Origin: DTYU01 sp040756575
Lineage (GTDB): Bacteria; Bacillota; Desulfotomaculia; Desulfotomaculales; Ammonificaceae
Assembly (NCBI GenBank): GCA_040756575.1
Contig: JBFLYP010000001.1
Span: forward strand, 248,001 to 312,000
DNA length: 64,000 nt
Direction: 5' to 3'
Below the pieces are notes generated by a model, which ran no database searches, was not told where the DNA came from, and worked only from the letters and a program-made list of their open reading frames with translations. Positions 1 to 7,973 of the stretch are shown here, piece by piece. The position numbers and the translations under genes were made by a program. How positions within the stretch are numbered: position 1 is the stretch's first letter; each line of letters starts with the position of its first letter.

Positions 1-207
1 AAGCAAACCGAATTCTTTAAGCGTATCGAGAGTGCGGTAAATAGTTCCAAGGCCGACGTTCGGAAAACTCCTGTGAACGAGTTCGGCGATCTCCCTTGCA
101 GTAAGCGGCCCGCCGGCTTTCAAGAGCACCCTTAATATCTGCTGCCGTTGAGGCGTAAGCCTTAACCCCTTTTCTTTAAAGCCGGCCAAGACCGTTTGAA
201 TATTCAC
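1..207 (-). CDS. Fur-family metal/peroxide-responsive repressor (N-terminal part, cut by window edge)
   Basis: The 69 visible codons give the winged-helix DNA-binding half of a Fur/PerR/Zur protein: residues like KGLRLTPQRQ near position 12, LTAREIAELV, and the recognition helix GLGTIYRTLDTL near position 55. The metal-binding C-terminal half lies beyond base 1, so Fur, PerR and Zur cannot be told apart. The start is taken as GTG at 207 because GGAGG (rc of 216-220) is 8 nt upstream. A sigma-A-like promoter and a long inverted repeat lie upstream, consistent with autoregulation (inference). Confidence 0.85.
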   Translation of the reverse strand, partial: MNIQTVLAGFKEKGLRLTPQRQQILRVLLKAGGPLTAREIAELVHRSFPNVGLGTIYRTLDTLKEFGLL

Positions 208-264
208 GGCGCAAACCTCCAGGCGGAAGTACAAAGAAAGAAAGAGAAACGGGGAAGTCACTCA

Positions 265-315
265 CTCATTTAAAAACTACTGCTGTCTTCCTGCCGAAAT
301 TAGTTCTTAAATGAG
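265..315 (-). promoter_or_regulatory. Inverted repeat in the leader of the Fur-family gene (operator or 5'UTR hairpin)
   Basis: Bases 265-279 and 301-315 are inverted copies matching at 14 of 15 positions (CTCATTTAA core), separated by 21 nt. They lie between the predicted promoter and the GTG start at 207. Either a dimeric repressor operator or an RNA stem in the leader would fit. No T-run follows, so it is not a terminator. Confidence 0.5.
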
Positions 316-327
316 AAGCTTTTTCAA

Positions 328-358
328 ATAGTATGATTTATCGTTAGGGAAAAGTCAA
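328..358 (-). promoter_or_regulatory. Putative sigma-A promoter of the Fur-family gene
   Basis: On the minus strand TTGACT (rc of 353-358) is followed by TACTAT (rc of 328-333). The spacer is long (19 nt); shifting the -10 to CATACT gives 17. The predicted start of transcription falls just before the inverted repeat at 265-315. Confidence 0.35.
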
Positions 359-376
359 GGGGGACAGATTAAAAGA

Positions 377-1060
377 TCACTCATTGTCCTTCTGTTTGGG
401 AAGCAGTTGCGGGCTGCCGTCTTTAAGCCTTGCCCGTTCGCGCATGGCAATGAAACCCGGCTTAAGCCATTCCGGCAGCGCCCCTTCTTCAACCGCGGCA
501 AACGCCTCCAGCGCCTCTGCGAACCGGCCGAGCCGGCGGCACAGCTCGCCGACCAGATACGCGGTAAAGGCTGCTTCTATCCCGCTCAATCCCTGAGCCG
601 CAGCTTCCCGGAAGCAACGGACCGCCTCTTCCTGGTGATAGCGTTCAGCATCCCGGTTTTTCTCCTGCCTCGCGCACCACGAACCGCGCAGGTGCAAGTG
701 TGCAAGGTATGCCGCCGGTGCACCTCGCCGCCGGGCGGCGCCTGCAGCAAGCCTGTATTTTTCGCTGCCGGGGTATAGCGTGCGCTGGTTCCGTAAGAAG
801 TCGCCCATCACCCGTTTTAACGGATGATACTCACTGTAGCGCGGAAACTCCCCCAAGAAGTCGAACTCTCCGAAGTAGGCGGCAAAGCGGCATCCGGGAC
901 AAACCACCACTAAAAAAGGATAGACAAAAACACCACCCGCCCGGTAGCACAGGTCGCTCTCGAGTAACCCCCCCGAGCCGGTGCTCCGAATCACTTCGGC
1001 CGGAAAAGTGGTGTAGCACTGGGGACAGCGCATGCGGCAAAATTGCGGGATCAGCGTCAT
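377..1060 (-). CDS. DUF2225 family protein with paired CxxC zinc knuckles
   Basis: 227 aa. The N-terminus has CPQC at residues 13-16 and CPGC near residue 54, typical of the DUF2225 family, whose function is not known to me. The second half has Ala-rich paired helices resembling TPR repeats (for example the segment RRLGRFAEALEAFAAVEEG). The ATG at 1060 has GAGGTGG about 10 nt upstream. It is transcribed towards the Fur-family gene but separated from it by a promoter, so co-transcription is not implied. The family assignment rests on the knuckle pattern and length. Confidence 0.6.
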   Translation of the reverse strand: MTLIPQFCRMRCPQCYTTFPAEVIRSTGSGGLLESDLCYRAGGVFVYPFLVVVCPGCRFAAYFGEFDFLGEFPRYSEYHPLKRVMGDFLRNQRTLYPGSEKYRLAAGAARRRGAPAAYLAHLHLRGSWCARQEKNRDAERYHQEEAVRCFREAAAQGLSGIEAAFTAYLVGELCRRLGRFAEALEAFAAVEEGALPEWLKPGFIAMRERARLKDGSPQLLPKQKDNE

Positions 1061-1149
1061 TGTAAGGCCACCTCGTGCTGGGCAGCAGAGGGAACAATAC
1101 CCTTCCTGCCGGCTTTTTCCCTATAATCTAATCAAGTGCGAGTCAAAGT

Positions 1150-1266
1150 GCCCGGGTCAAGAGTCCCAGTGAAAAGTCTGAAGTCCGGGAACTCGTGACG
1201 CGAGACTCGTGACTCGTGACTCGTGGCTTAATTCGCGGCACGTGACTTTCGATTCGAGACTCAGAT
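1150..1266. repeat. Heptamer island 1 (GACTCGT type)
   Basis: The 331-nt gap 1061-1391 contains no gene. Three exact copies of GACTCGT occur at 1204-1210, 1211-1217 and 1218-1224, with the in-phase degenerate copies AACTCGT (1190) and GACGCGA (1197). Further in-phase variants run to about 1266, including an AATTCGC segment at 1230-1236. One of a class of period-7 islands in this window. Confidence 0.7.
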
Positions 1267-1391
1267 GTCTTTTCCTCCCCTGCTGAAAGAAAGACGTGCG
1301 AGCGCGTTCCGAACAGCCCAAAAAGCGTTCCCGGCACCGATTAACAGTGGTTACGCTTAAAACCTGCCTGGATGCTCCTCGCCCCGGTCCG

Positions 1392-2921
1392 TCATTCCTT
1401 CAAAATCCCCGCTGCCCGCAGTTTTTTCTCGACCGATGGGTAGAGGGTAATGTCTGTGTGCGGGAAGAACTGGCTTCCTGCAAAGCGCACCATAAAGTCC
1501 GCACTGGCGTTGAGCTCAAAATAGGTCACCTTCCTGCAGATTTCTGTCAAGTCGCGCCTTGCTTCCTCGGAAACCAGCACCCGCTTTGCCCCCTTTAGCG
1601 AAGAATTTCCTAACAGCACGATGCGGTCGCGGGGAAGATCGGGATAAAGCCCGATCGTCACGGCAGCCTCAACATCGAGGTGCTCCCCAAAAGCACCGGC
1701 CGCGTAAAACCGACCTATCTCCTGTAATCGAACACCCACAGCACTGAGCAAGGTTTCCAAGGCAGCGTTCATGGCCCCTTTGGTTCTGAGGAAGTTTTTG
1801 ATATCCTGCTGGGTGATCACAATATCGTTACCCAACTCGGTTTCCCTGGCCGGAACAACAACAAACGCTTCCCGTCCGTCGCGGAAGCACCCGGCGCGGT
1901 CGATAATCCCCGCTAAGAGCATACCGGCCAGGCTGTCGACAACGGCAGAGCCGCAAAGACCCCGGGCCTTCCCCTCACCCGCCACCCTATACTCCACCCG
2001 GTGCGTTCGCGGGTTGATTTTTACCCGGACCACCGCCCCCGGACCGGCACGCACTCCGTGTCGCACGACACCGCCTTCAAACGCCGGGCCTGCAGCGCCA
2101 GCGGCTGCAACCAGCCACTCCTTGCCACCGATTACAACTTCGCCGTTTGTCCCTATATCAACAAAAATCGAAGTCTCTTCCCGGTTATGCATGCCGCTCA
2201 CAAGTATACCCGCAACCGCATCGCCGCCGACGTAACTCCCCACTCCCGGCAAGCAGCAGACGACCGCTTCCGGATGGACCGACAGCCCCAGATCGGCCGC
2301 TCGAAAAAGGCTGGGGGCGTTGGCGACCGGAATATAAGGCTCCCGGCAGATGTAGGTTGGATCCATACCGAGGAGAAAGTGCACCATCGTTGTATTAGCA
2401 CCCACTGCTACAGCCGTGACCTTGCGAATGCAAATATGCGCCTCGTCTGCCGCTTCCCCTGCCACCTTATTAATGCTCTCCACCAGAAGTCCCTGCAACC
2501 TCCCAAGGCCTCCCGGCTCTTCCGCTAAAAGAATCCGCGTGAGGATGTCTTCGCCAATGCCGGTCTGCATATTCTCCCCCGAAGCGGTAGCAAGTGTGGT
2601 CCCTGAGGTCAAATCAACGATTGCCGCTGTTATCGTGGTCGTACCCGCATCAACAGCAAGGCCGTAGTGGCAGGCCGTGGTATCCCCCGGCTCCACCCCC
2701 TGCAACAACCAGCCCCCCTCCATCCGGCCGAGAACCGCTGTAACCCGCCAATCCGCCGTGCGCAATATCTCCGGCAGCCGCCTCAATACACCCAGCGGGA
2801 CCTTGACTTCGCCGGCAGCGTGGGGAAGCGCCGACAGCAGCCGGTCACAATCAGCGAGGTTATCTCCGAGGTGCGGCGGCCTGAGCTTCACATGAAGCTT
2901 TTTGCTCAGCAGAAAATTCAC
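1392..2921 (-). CDS. ASKHA-domain corrinoid-protein activator (RACo/DUF4445-like) lacking the N-terminal 2Fe-2S domain
   Basis: 509 aa. Residues about 85-110 contain the ASKHA phosphate-1 loop (DAGTTTITAAIVDL). The rest matches the middle and actin-like ATPase regions of RACo/RamA-type proteins, which reductively reactivate Co(II) corrinoid proteins for methyl transfer. Family members normally begin with a ferredoxin-like domain of about 90 aa. Here the ORF opens at the linker, and an in-frame TAA lies five codons upstream of the first GTG, so the domain is absent. The start is uncertain: GTG at 2921 overlaps its own GGAGG, and a later in-frame GTG lies ten codons in. No corrinoid protein or methyltransferase gene is adjacent. 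Confidence 0.75.
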   Translation of the reverse strand: MNFLLSKKLHVKLRPPHLGDNLADCDRLLSALPHAAGEVKVPLGVLRRLPEILRTADWRVTAVLGRMEGGWLLQGVEPGDTTACHYGLAVDAGTTTITAAIVDLTSGTTLATASGENMQTGIGEDILTRILLAEEPGGLGRLQGLLVESINKVAGEAADEAHICIRKVTAVAVGANTTMVHFLLGMDPTYICREPYIPVANAPSLFRAADLGLSVHPEAVVCCLPGVGSYVGGDAVAGILVSGMHNREETSIFVDIGTNGEVVIGGKEWLVAAAGAAGPAFEGGVVRHGVRAGPGAVVRVKINPRTHRVEYRVAGEGKARGLCGSAVVDSLAGMLLAGIIDRAGCFRDGREAFVVVPARETELGNDIVITQQDIKNFLRTKGAMNAALETLLSAVGVRLQEIGRFYAAGAFGEHLDVEAAVTIGLYPDLPRDRIVLLGNSSLKGAKRVLVSEEARRDLTEICRKVTYFELNASADFMVRFAGSQFFPHTDITLYPSVEKKLRAAGILKE

Positions 2922-3028
2922 CTCCGGCGAAGTTTAACAGAATTGTAACACTTCTTTCAAACTTCGGCCACAATCTCAGGCTATTCTAAAGATGTAACCG
3001 CAGATTTTCCAAGAAGGAGGTGAAGTTA

Positions 3029-3448
3029 ATGACGTGGAATAAAAACATCTTAGTGGTACTGTTACTTCTCTTGGCCGTTGCAATAGCCGTCCCGGCTTTT
3101 GCGCAGCCGGACACAACTCCCGCCGCGCCGCAGGCCGCTGTTACAATCGCACCGGATAAGGCGCAGGAAATCGCGGCGCTGCGCAAACAGATTCTCGACC
3201 TGAAGCAGCAACTTATCGACAAGTACCTGGAAGCAGGCGTCATTACTACGGAGCAAGCCCAGACGGCCAAGGATCGCCTCCAGCGCTGCAGACAAAACTT
3301 AGAGCAGAACCCGAACCTGGTCCCGGGTTTTATTCGTCAGGGGAAAGGACGGTTCTGCGCGCAAGGGAAAGGTCTTAACGGACAGTATGGGTGCCAAGGA
3401 AACTGCCCTTGGGGCCGGGGGTTCCAGAGCAGCTCGGCGGTGCAATGA
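3029..3448 (+). CDS. Exported DUF2680-like small protein
   Basis: 139 aa. A signal peptide (MTWNKN, then a long Leu/Val/Ala core ending VPAFA) is followed by a Pro/Ala linker and a helical segment EIAALRKQILDLKQQLIDKYLEAGVITTEQAQ like that of DUF2680 secreted proteins. The tail is rich in Gly, Gln and Cys (FCAQGKG, YGCQGNCPWGRG), which might bind metal (inference). ATG at 3029 is preferred over GTG at 3020 because AAGGAGG (3014-3020) is then 8 nt away. A strong terminator follows, so it is monocistronic. Function unknown. Confidence 0.65.
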   Translation: MTWNKNILVVLLLLLAVAIAVPAFAQPDTTPAAPQAAVTIAPDKAQEIAALRKQILDLKQQLIDKYLEAGVITTEQAQTAKDRLQRCRQNLEQNPNLVPGFIRQGKGRFCAQGKGLNGQYGCQGNCPWGRGFQSSSAVQ

Positions 3449-3471
3449 ACACCGTCACCCTGCCACATTAA

Positions 3472-3516
3472 GGCGGGAACCCTTCGCTCTCAGGGTTCCC
3501 GCCTCTGTTTCTCTGT
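3472..3516 (+). terminator. Rho-independent terminator after the DUF2680-like gene
   Basis: A perfect 12-bp GC-rich stem, arms 3472-3483 and 3492-3503, is followed by a T-rich tract. The arm sequence GGGAACC is shared with the terminator at 4130-4178. Confidence 0.9.
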
Positions 3517-3565
3517 TTGGGAAGGCCCTTGCGAGAGAATTCATGGACTTTTGTGAAGAATTATC

Positions 3566-3611
3566 TTGTATTTCAACCAGTTTTTAGATATAATCTCTTT
3601 AAAGATATAAT
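3566..3611 (+). promoter_or_regulatory. Promoter with duplicated -10 element
   Basis: TTGTAT (3566-3571), 17 nt, TATAAT (3589-3594) is a near-ideal sigma-A promoter for the exported protein at 3650. The -10 neighbourhood is repeated 17 nt downstream (AGATATAAT again, TATAAT at 3606-3611), suggesting a local duplication or a second start. Confidence 0.65.
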
Positions 3612-3649
3612 GTCTCTTCAAATTTCGAGGAAAGGAGGTGAAACTGGAT

Positions 3650-4090
3650 ATGTTAAACAGAAAACTTTTAGCGGTGGTGGTGTTGGCAGTTATTTTGGCA
3701 GTCGGTATGGCCGTCCCGGCCTTTGCAGGACAGGGACTCCTGGGGCTCAACGTTGGACAAGCACTGCCTTTGGGAATAACACAGTCGTCGGGACTGAACG
3801 TGATGGGACTGCCTTACTTGCCTGAGCAGCTTGTAGGTACGGTAGATGGCTTGGTGGGACAGCTGCTGCCTCTGGATTCTCTGTTGCCTGAACTGCCCGT
3901 GCTGCCTATAGTAGCGCAGCTGCCATTGGTGCCGGAACTGGTCGACACGGTCTTGGGGGTGGCATTGACGGAACTGCCCTTGCTGGGAACGGACGTGTTG
4001 CATCTGCCCTTGGGGTTGGAACCGCCCTGGGGTGGGACGCATGCGGTGCCCCTGGGGATAGACCTGCCGGCGTTGTTGGGGCTCTACTAA
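3650..4090 (+). CDS. Exported Leu/Pro/Gly-rich low-complexity protein, unrecognised
   Basis: 146 aa. The signal peptide resembles that of the preceding secreted protein (MLNRKLLAVVV, then VPAFA). The mature part is almost entirely Leu, Pro, Gly and Val with short repeating units (LPLG, ELPVLP, ELPLLG), only a handful of acidic and no Cys residues, and ends LPALLGLY. I recognise no family. It may be a hydrophobic surface or structural protein. ATG at 3650 has AAGGAGG 11 nt upstream; the GTG at 3638 overlaps that site. It has its own strong promoter and a perfect 20-bp terminator, suggesting high single-gene expression. Confidence 0.6.
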   Translation: MLNRKLLAVVVLAVILAVGMAVPAFAGQGLLGLNVGQALPLGITQSSGLNVMGLPYLPEQLVGTVDGLVGQLLPLDSLLPELPVLPIVAQLPLVPELVDTVLGVALTELPLLGTDVLHLPLGLEPPWGGTHAVPLGIDLPALLGLY

Positions 4091-4129
4091 ACGATGTTTC
4101 AGCCCGGTAGTACGGATACTGGCACCCGC

Positions 4130-4178
4130 AAAATTTAAGGTGGGAACCCCGAAACAGAGGGTTCCCACCTTAAATTTT
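4130..4178 (+). terminator. Perfect 20-bp stem terminator
   Basis: Arms 4130-4149 and 4159-4178 are exact inverse complements with a 9-nt loop. The A-rich and T-rich ends make it potentially bidirectional. Confidence 0.9.
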
Positions 4179-4302
4179 GAATCTCCTTCGCTGATAAATA
4201 AATTCAAGGATACCTTTTCGCCGGTGTGTTTGTAAACCATATATTGAACCGGGACGGAATCCTCGCCTGGGTCTGCATTGCTGCACCTGTTGAAGCACAC
4301 TG

Positions 4303-4334
4303 AAAGGGGCCGGAAGTGAGTGCCCGGCCCCTTT
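4303..4334. terminator. Hairpin terminator between convergent genes
   Basis: An 11-bp stem (4303-4313 with 4324-4334, core GGGGCCGG) is followed by TTTTTG on the plus strand. It lies 18 bp past the stop codon of the minus-strand gene ending at 4352, so it may serve both directions. Confidence 0.65.
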
Positions 4335-4351
4335 TTGTCCCCGCCTGCTTG

Positions 4352-4936
4352 TTATGTGGAACTGAATTTGTTATCCGGGCACTGCGGCGGGAAAAGCGGT
4401 GGCGGACAGACAATCGGCGGCCGGGGTGCAACCTCTTCACATACCTTCGGCACGCAAAACCCGAAGGTGGGTACGAGTAGCTTAACCACGGCTACCACCT
4501 GGATCACAATACAGAGATCGAAGGTACAGCATATCTGGTTTCCTACCAGTACGCAGGGACCGCAACTGGAGTTCACAACTGTGCACGCCGTCTGAGTGCC
4601 CTCGGGAGCACAGAGGACCACAGTCTTGGTGAATCCAAAGGTCTGGACATCTTTGAAGATCACGTTGCCCTGGGCATCTAAAACCTTAACCTTCGCCGTA
4701 ACATTAATGGCAAACGTAACGTTTGCCCTGCCCTGTTCGTCGGGGGTTGTGCGGCCTATTTCTTCACATTCGACTTCTTTTATCTTGCACTCAATGGTTG
4801 CACCCTGTGGAATTGGTAACGGGCCGACATTGAAGCAGTTGTTTTCCCTGCGCTCCGCCTGGAAACAGAAATCATAAACCTTGAAGGTTTCGATGCAAAC
4901 CACTTCGAATCCCCTGAAGTCTTGTTGTTCCGGCAT
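4352..4936 (-). CDS. Cysteine-rich protein, unrecognised (possible coat or surface protein)
   Basis: 194 aa with about 19 Cys residues, no signal peptide and no membrane segment in the first half. The opening (FRGFEVVCIETFKVYDFC) and alternating beta-type segments suggest a coat- or SPOCS-like fold, but I cannot assign it. A hydrophobic stretch near residues 140-160 (CIVIQVVAVVKLLVP) is followed by a Pro/Cys-rich tail. ATG at 4936 has AGGAGG 8 nt upstream. It lies among small secreted proteins, pointing to a cell-envelope or spore role (inference). Confidence 0.5.
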   Translation of the reverse strand: MPEQQDFRGFEVVCIETFKVYDFCFQAERRENNCFNVGPLPIPQGATIECKIKEVECEEIGRTTPDEQGRANVTFAINVTAKVKVLDAQGNVIFKDVQTFGFTKTVVLCAPEGTQTACTVVNSSCGPCVLVGNQICCTFDLCIVIQVVAVVKLLVPTFGFCVPKVCEEVAPRPPIVCPPPLFPPQCPDNKFSST

Positions 4937-5111
4937 TTTGCAACCTCCTTTGGCAATTTATTGGTTGGCTACCTTTTAGTGTCAGTTTATGTTTCTGATT
5001 GATTAATGGTTCCAGTTAAGGGAGGTTTACCGTTAAAAATTCCTGGATGCGATGACCAAAAACAGATCCAGCCAATATAATAAACAAACACTCTTTTACG
5101 AGGTGAAGACA

Positions 5112-5621
5112 ATGCCGTGGCACTGGCGTCCACTATTAGGGCCTGTTTGGGTTGAAGAGACCAAACAACGAAAATCTATGGAAAAGGAGAGGTCCCACAA
5201 GACCGAAGAATCTTTAGAGGAAATCCAGAAGACTGAAATCGAAAAAACCGGGACGGCTAAAAAAACCGCCCCCGCCGCCGGAGAAACAACCCTTGCCGAT
5301 ACCGAAAAACCTGCTGTTCCCGAAAAGCTTGCTGCGGCTGAAATACCTGCCACAGATGACAAACCCACCGCCGCTGGAGAATTTAATGCTTATAGAGCCG
5401 CAGCAGCCGTTAGAAAAAAATTTGAAGAAGTATCGCCCGGTGTATTCCGGTTTAAAACCGGAGGCGGCACTGCCTTGCATAATGAGAAAGGGCTTGACGA
5501 ATTAAGCCGCATACTAACAGAAATGGCCGGTCGCGGAAGTGGTGCTCTGCCTTCTTCGATAGGCACCTATAAAAAGATCAGCAAGACCAGCAACGGTATA
5601 CCGGTTTATACCTTCAAATGA
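5112..5621 (+). CDS. Hydrophilic Lys/Glu/Ala-rich protein, unrecognised
   Basis: 169 aa from ATG 5112, preceded by GAGGTG about 8 nt upstream. A Trp-rich N-terminus (MPWHWRPLLGPVW) is followed by a long charged low-complexity stretch of K, E, T, A and P, then a more globular C-terminus (RKKFEEVSPGVFRFKTGGG to PVYTFK). No signal peptide, Cys cluster or known motif. A longer reading from 5052 lacks a better ribosome site. Function unknown. Confidence 0.5.
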   Translation: MPWHWRPLLGPVWVEETKQRKSMEKERSHKTEESLEEIQKTEIEKTGTAKKTAPAAGETTLADTEKPAVPEKLAAAEIPATDDKPTAAGEFNAYRAAAAVRKKFEEVSPGVFRFKTGGGTALHNEKGLDELSRILTEMAGRGSGALPSSIGTYKKISKTSNGIPVYTFK

Positions 5622-5663
5622 ACTGCAGAAACATAAGGCCGGCAGTTGGCCGGCGCAGCATTA

Positions 5664-5694
5664 TAAAAGGGCGGAACTTTGTCCGTCTTTTTCT
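5664..5694 (+). terminator. Rho-independent terminator
   Basis: A hairpin AAAAGGGCGGA / TCCGTCTTTTT with one G-T pair and a short loop is followed by a T-rich run, 43 nt after the stop of the Lys/Glu-rich protein. Confidence 0.6.
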
Positions 5695-5704
5695 CTTTTA
5701 TCTC

Positions 5705-6478
5705 CTAATCACCGATAAACAGTTGGGTTACATAGACCCCATACGGCGTTGATACAACCCCGATCCCGATCGAGTCATGCCTGGGATCCAGTATGTTGGC
5801 GCGATGTCCCTCGCTTCCCATGAAAAGCTCGTGCGCTCTCTGAACGGTCGCACACCGGGCAATGTTCTCAGCTCCCATAACCCTCGCTGATATTCCGGCA
5901 TCTCTTTCCATATCGTAGGGAGAGCCGTAAGTGGGCGAAATATGGCCGAAGTAATTGTTCTGGTACATATCCTGGCTTTTCATACGCGCAAGCCTTACAA
6001 GACGGGCGTCAACCTTAAACGTATGCAGGCCGGCTTTGACCCTTTCCTGGTTGGCTAAATCAAACAGGATCCTTTCGTCAGGGGTAAGGGAACCCACGTC
6101 ACCGGCATCATTCTGCGAAGGGGGTGCAGAAGGTGTACCGCTGTCGTTCCCCGGCACGGTTGGTTTGGTACCGGACGACGGCGGAGGAAAGTAAAAGCGG
6201 TTATTGAGTAGCCGAGAATAGTAATCGGAACGAGACGAGAAGAATGCGGTGGTTGTTTTGGTAACCGGCCCTGATGTGCTGCCGGCCGGATCCGGTTGTG
6301 CAGGATTCGGAGTCATGACCGAATCTGTATAAACCCTGGTGTAATGTCTTCCGTATTGTTCCCACTGAGCGTAGTAATCCGAGGACGAAAGGTATGCATG
6401 GGCCACCCCCGCTGGTACCAATACTGCTAAAATTAGTGCAACAATTAGGAGAAACGTTCCTTTCCGAGTTTTTTCCAT
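5705..6478 (-). CDS. Secreted CAP/SCP-domain protein (YkwD-like)
   Basis: 257 aa. A signal peptide (MEKTRKGTFLLIVALILAVLV to AHA) and a low-complexity linker with PPSSG and SAPPSQN lead to a CAP domain from about residue 130. CAP motifs are present: LANQERVKAGLHTF, the FGHISP segment, GAENIARC, and HRANILDPRHDSIGIGV. Bacterial CAP proteins of this type are often associated with sporulation or the envelope; their biochemical activity is not settled. ATG at 6478 has GGGGG 9 nt upstream, and a good promoter lies at 6526-6554. Confidence 0.9.
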   Translation of the reverse strand: MEKTRKGTFLLIVALILAVLVPAGVAHAYLSSSDYYAQWEQYGRHYTRVYTDSVMTPNPAQPDPAGSTSGPVTKTTTAFFSSRSDYYSRLLNNRFYFPPPSSGTKPTVPGNDSGTPSAPPSQNDAGDVGSLTPDERILFDLANQERVKAGLHTFKVDARLVRLARMKSQDMYQNNYFGHISPTYGSPYDMERDAGISARVMGAENIARCATVQRAHELFMGSEGHRANILDPRHDSIGIGVVSTPYGVYVTQLFIGD

Positions 6479-6525
6479 TATATGACCCCCTTTTAATTTT
6501 GACTGGCGAACACCAGTTATGGCTA

Positions 6526-6554
6526 ATTCTATTTAAAAGGGGATTTACAGTCAA
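6526..6554 (-). promoter_or_regulatory. Sigma-A-like promoter of the CAP-domain gene
   Basis: On the minus strand TTGACT (rc of 6549-6554), 17 nt, then TAGAAT (rc of 6526-6531). A short hairpin (ACTGG/CCAGT) follows in the leader. The rest of the 330-nt gap 6479-6808 is AT-rich and shows nothing else I can name. Confidence 0.6.
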
Positions 6555-6808
6555 AACCGGTATTTCATGCAATTTTACGGTATTTAACCCCACTATAGCT
6601 TACCGGTTAATTTGACGGTTTTTTGGATACATTGTCATTTTCTCTCGAAAAAGCAGCGGGCTGTTCCAGATTTGCACTGTAAAACCTTAAATTAAAGAAG
6701 GCTTTTTGATAATTTCTTGAAATTCAAGGATACCGCTACCAAACTTAGCCTGACTCCACGCCATGTTACAGTCAGTTAGAAACCCTCCATAAACAAAGCA
6801 GGCCTGTT

Positions 6809-7558
6809 TCAATTAGCAGAATCCGCCATGAGTTCAAGTTTCGCCAGGAGTGGAAGGTGATCCGAAGCATCGCACTGAAACACTTCGACCGCCTGGACCG
6901 ACCAGTGTAGTGAGACAAAGATGTAGTCGATTCTCGCCTCAGGCCGCCCGGCCGGAAAAGTTGGGGCGTCCGTACCCAAGACTTCGGCGGCGTCCCGCGC
7001 CAGCGAATAAAGCGGGGTAAGTTCTCCGGCACCGGGGCGGCAGTTGAAATCACCGCAAAGGATAAACGGCCCTCTCGTATCCTGCAAAACTTCCACAATT
7101 CTGCCGACCTGTTCCTCGCGACTCTTTGCCGTCAAGCCAAGATGCGTGGTGAAAAGGTTTATCCCCAATCCATCCTTGCTCACGGTGACACCGAGCAGAC
7201 CTCTTGCCTCTCCCCTTCCAGGTAGTTCGTGGTGAAGAGACTCAACAAGGTTCCATTTTCCTAAGATCGCGTTTCCGAAGTGCGGTAGTCTGAGAATTTT
7301 CCGCGTGGGACCATACACACTCCACATGTTAAGTTGCCGCCCCAGGACGGCCGCCTGGCGCCGAAAACCGCTCCGGGATGAAAAGGCATCAACTTCCTGG
7401 AGGGCAACCAGGTCGGCACCGGAGGACCGTATCACCGTAGCCACCCGGTCGAGCGAGACCTTTCCGTCGAGCCCTTTTCCGTGTCTAATGTTGTACGTTA
7501 GGACTTTAAGCAGCAAGCCGTTATCCACTTGGTAGATTCTTTCCTCTACTGAATGCAT
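6809..7558 (-). CDS. Endonuclease/exonuclease/phosphatase (EEP) family protein
   Basis: 249 aa spanning one EEP domain. Visible motifs are TYNIRHG near residue 19, the metal-binding Glu in VALQEVD near 52, TTHLG, CGDFNCRPG, RIDYIFVS and the C-terminal catalytic SDHLPL. These fit a Mg-dependent phosphodiesterase or phosphatase, but the substrate cannot be read from sequence. No signal peptide. ATG at 7558 has no obvious ribosome site, so the start is less certain than the family. Confidence 0.85.
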   Translation of the reverse strand: MHSVEERIYQVDNGLLLKVLTYNIRHGKGLDGKVSLDRVATVIRSSGADLVALQEVDAFSSRSGFRRQAAVLGRQLNMWSVYGPTRKILRLPHFGNAILGKWNLVESLHHELPGRGEARGLLGVTVSKDGLGINLFTTHLGLTAKSREEQVGRIVEVLQDTRGPFILCGDFNCRPGAGELTPLYSLARDAAEVLGTDAPTFPAGRPEARIDYIFVSLHWSVQAVEVFQCDASDHLPLLAKLELMADSAN

Positions 7559-7875
7559 TGTCTATCTGACATATTCCCACAGGCGCCAATTTACCCTGCG
7601 TTGCGCTGACCCTTACTCTGAGCGCCGGCCAGGGGACAACGGGCAAGAGGCAGCTTTTGCTCTTTTGCCGTGCGGCTCTGCCTTATGGGACACTCTTAAG
7701 ATTTAATACCCCTTTTCCAAAATAAACCGCCTTCTTTACAAGATATGAAAAGGCAGGCTCAGCGTACACTGGCCCGTGTTGACACCCCAACCGGCCTAAA
7801 TTCGGCTCCGCCTGCTCCGCCCAACCGGCCTTGCAGCATACCTCCCCAGGTCCCTCCGTTACGGACCTCATGAGT

Positions 7876-7919
7876 ATAAACAAAACGGCGGGCTCCGGTA
7901 ATTGTCCGGAAGACCGCCG
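7876..7919 (-). terminator. Strong second terminator-like hairpin downstream of the DnaI-like gene
   Basis: On the minus strand an outer CGGCGG/CCGCCG stem (7914-7919 with 7886-7891) encloses an inner TCCGG/CCGGA stem and is followed by TTTTGTTT. It lies about 55 nt beyond the hairpin at 7974-8010. The remainder of the gap 7559-8059 holds no gene I can support. Confidence 0.65.
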
Positions 7920-7973
7920 AGCGGGCACTGCACACCGTTATGAATCCTGGGTACCGCGGGCAGAACGCGGTTA

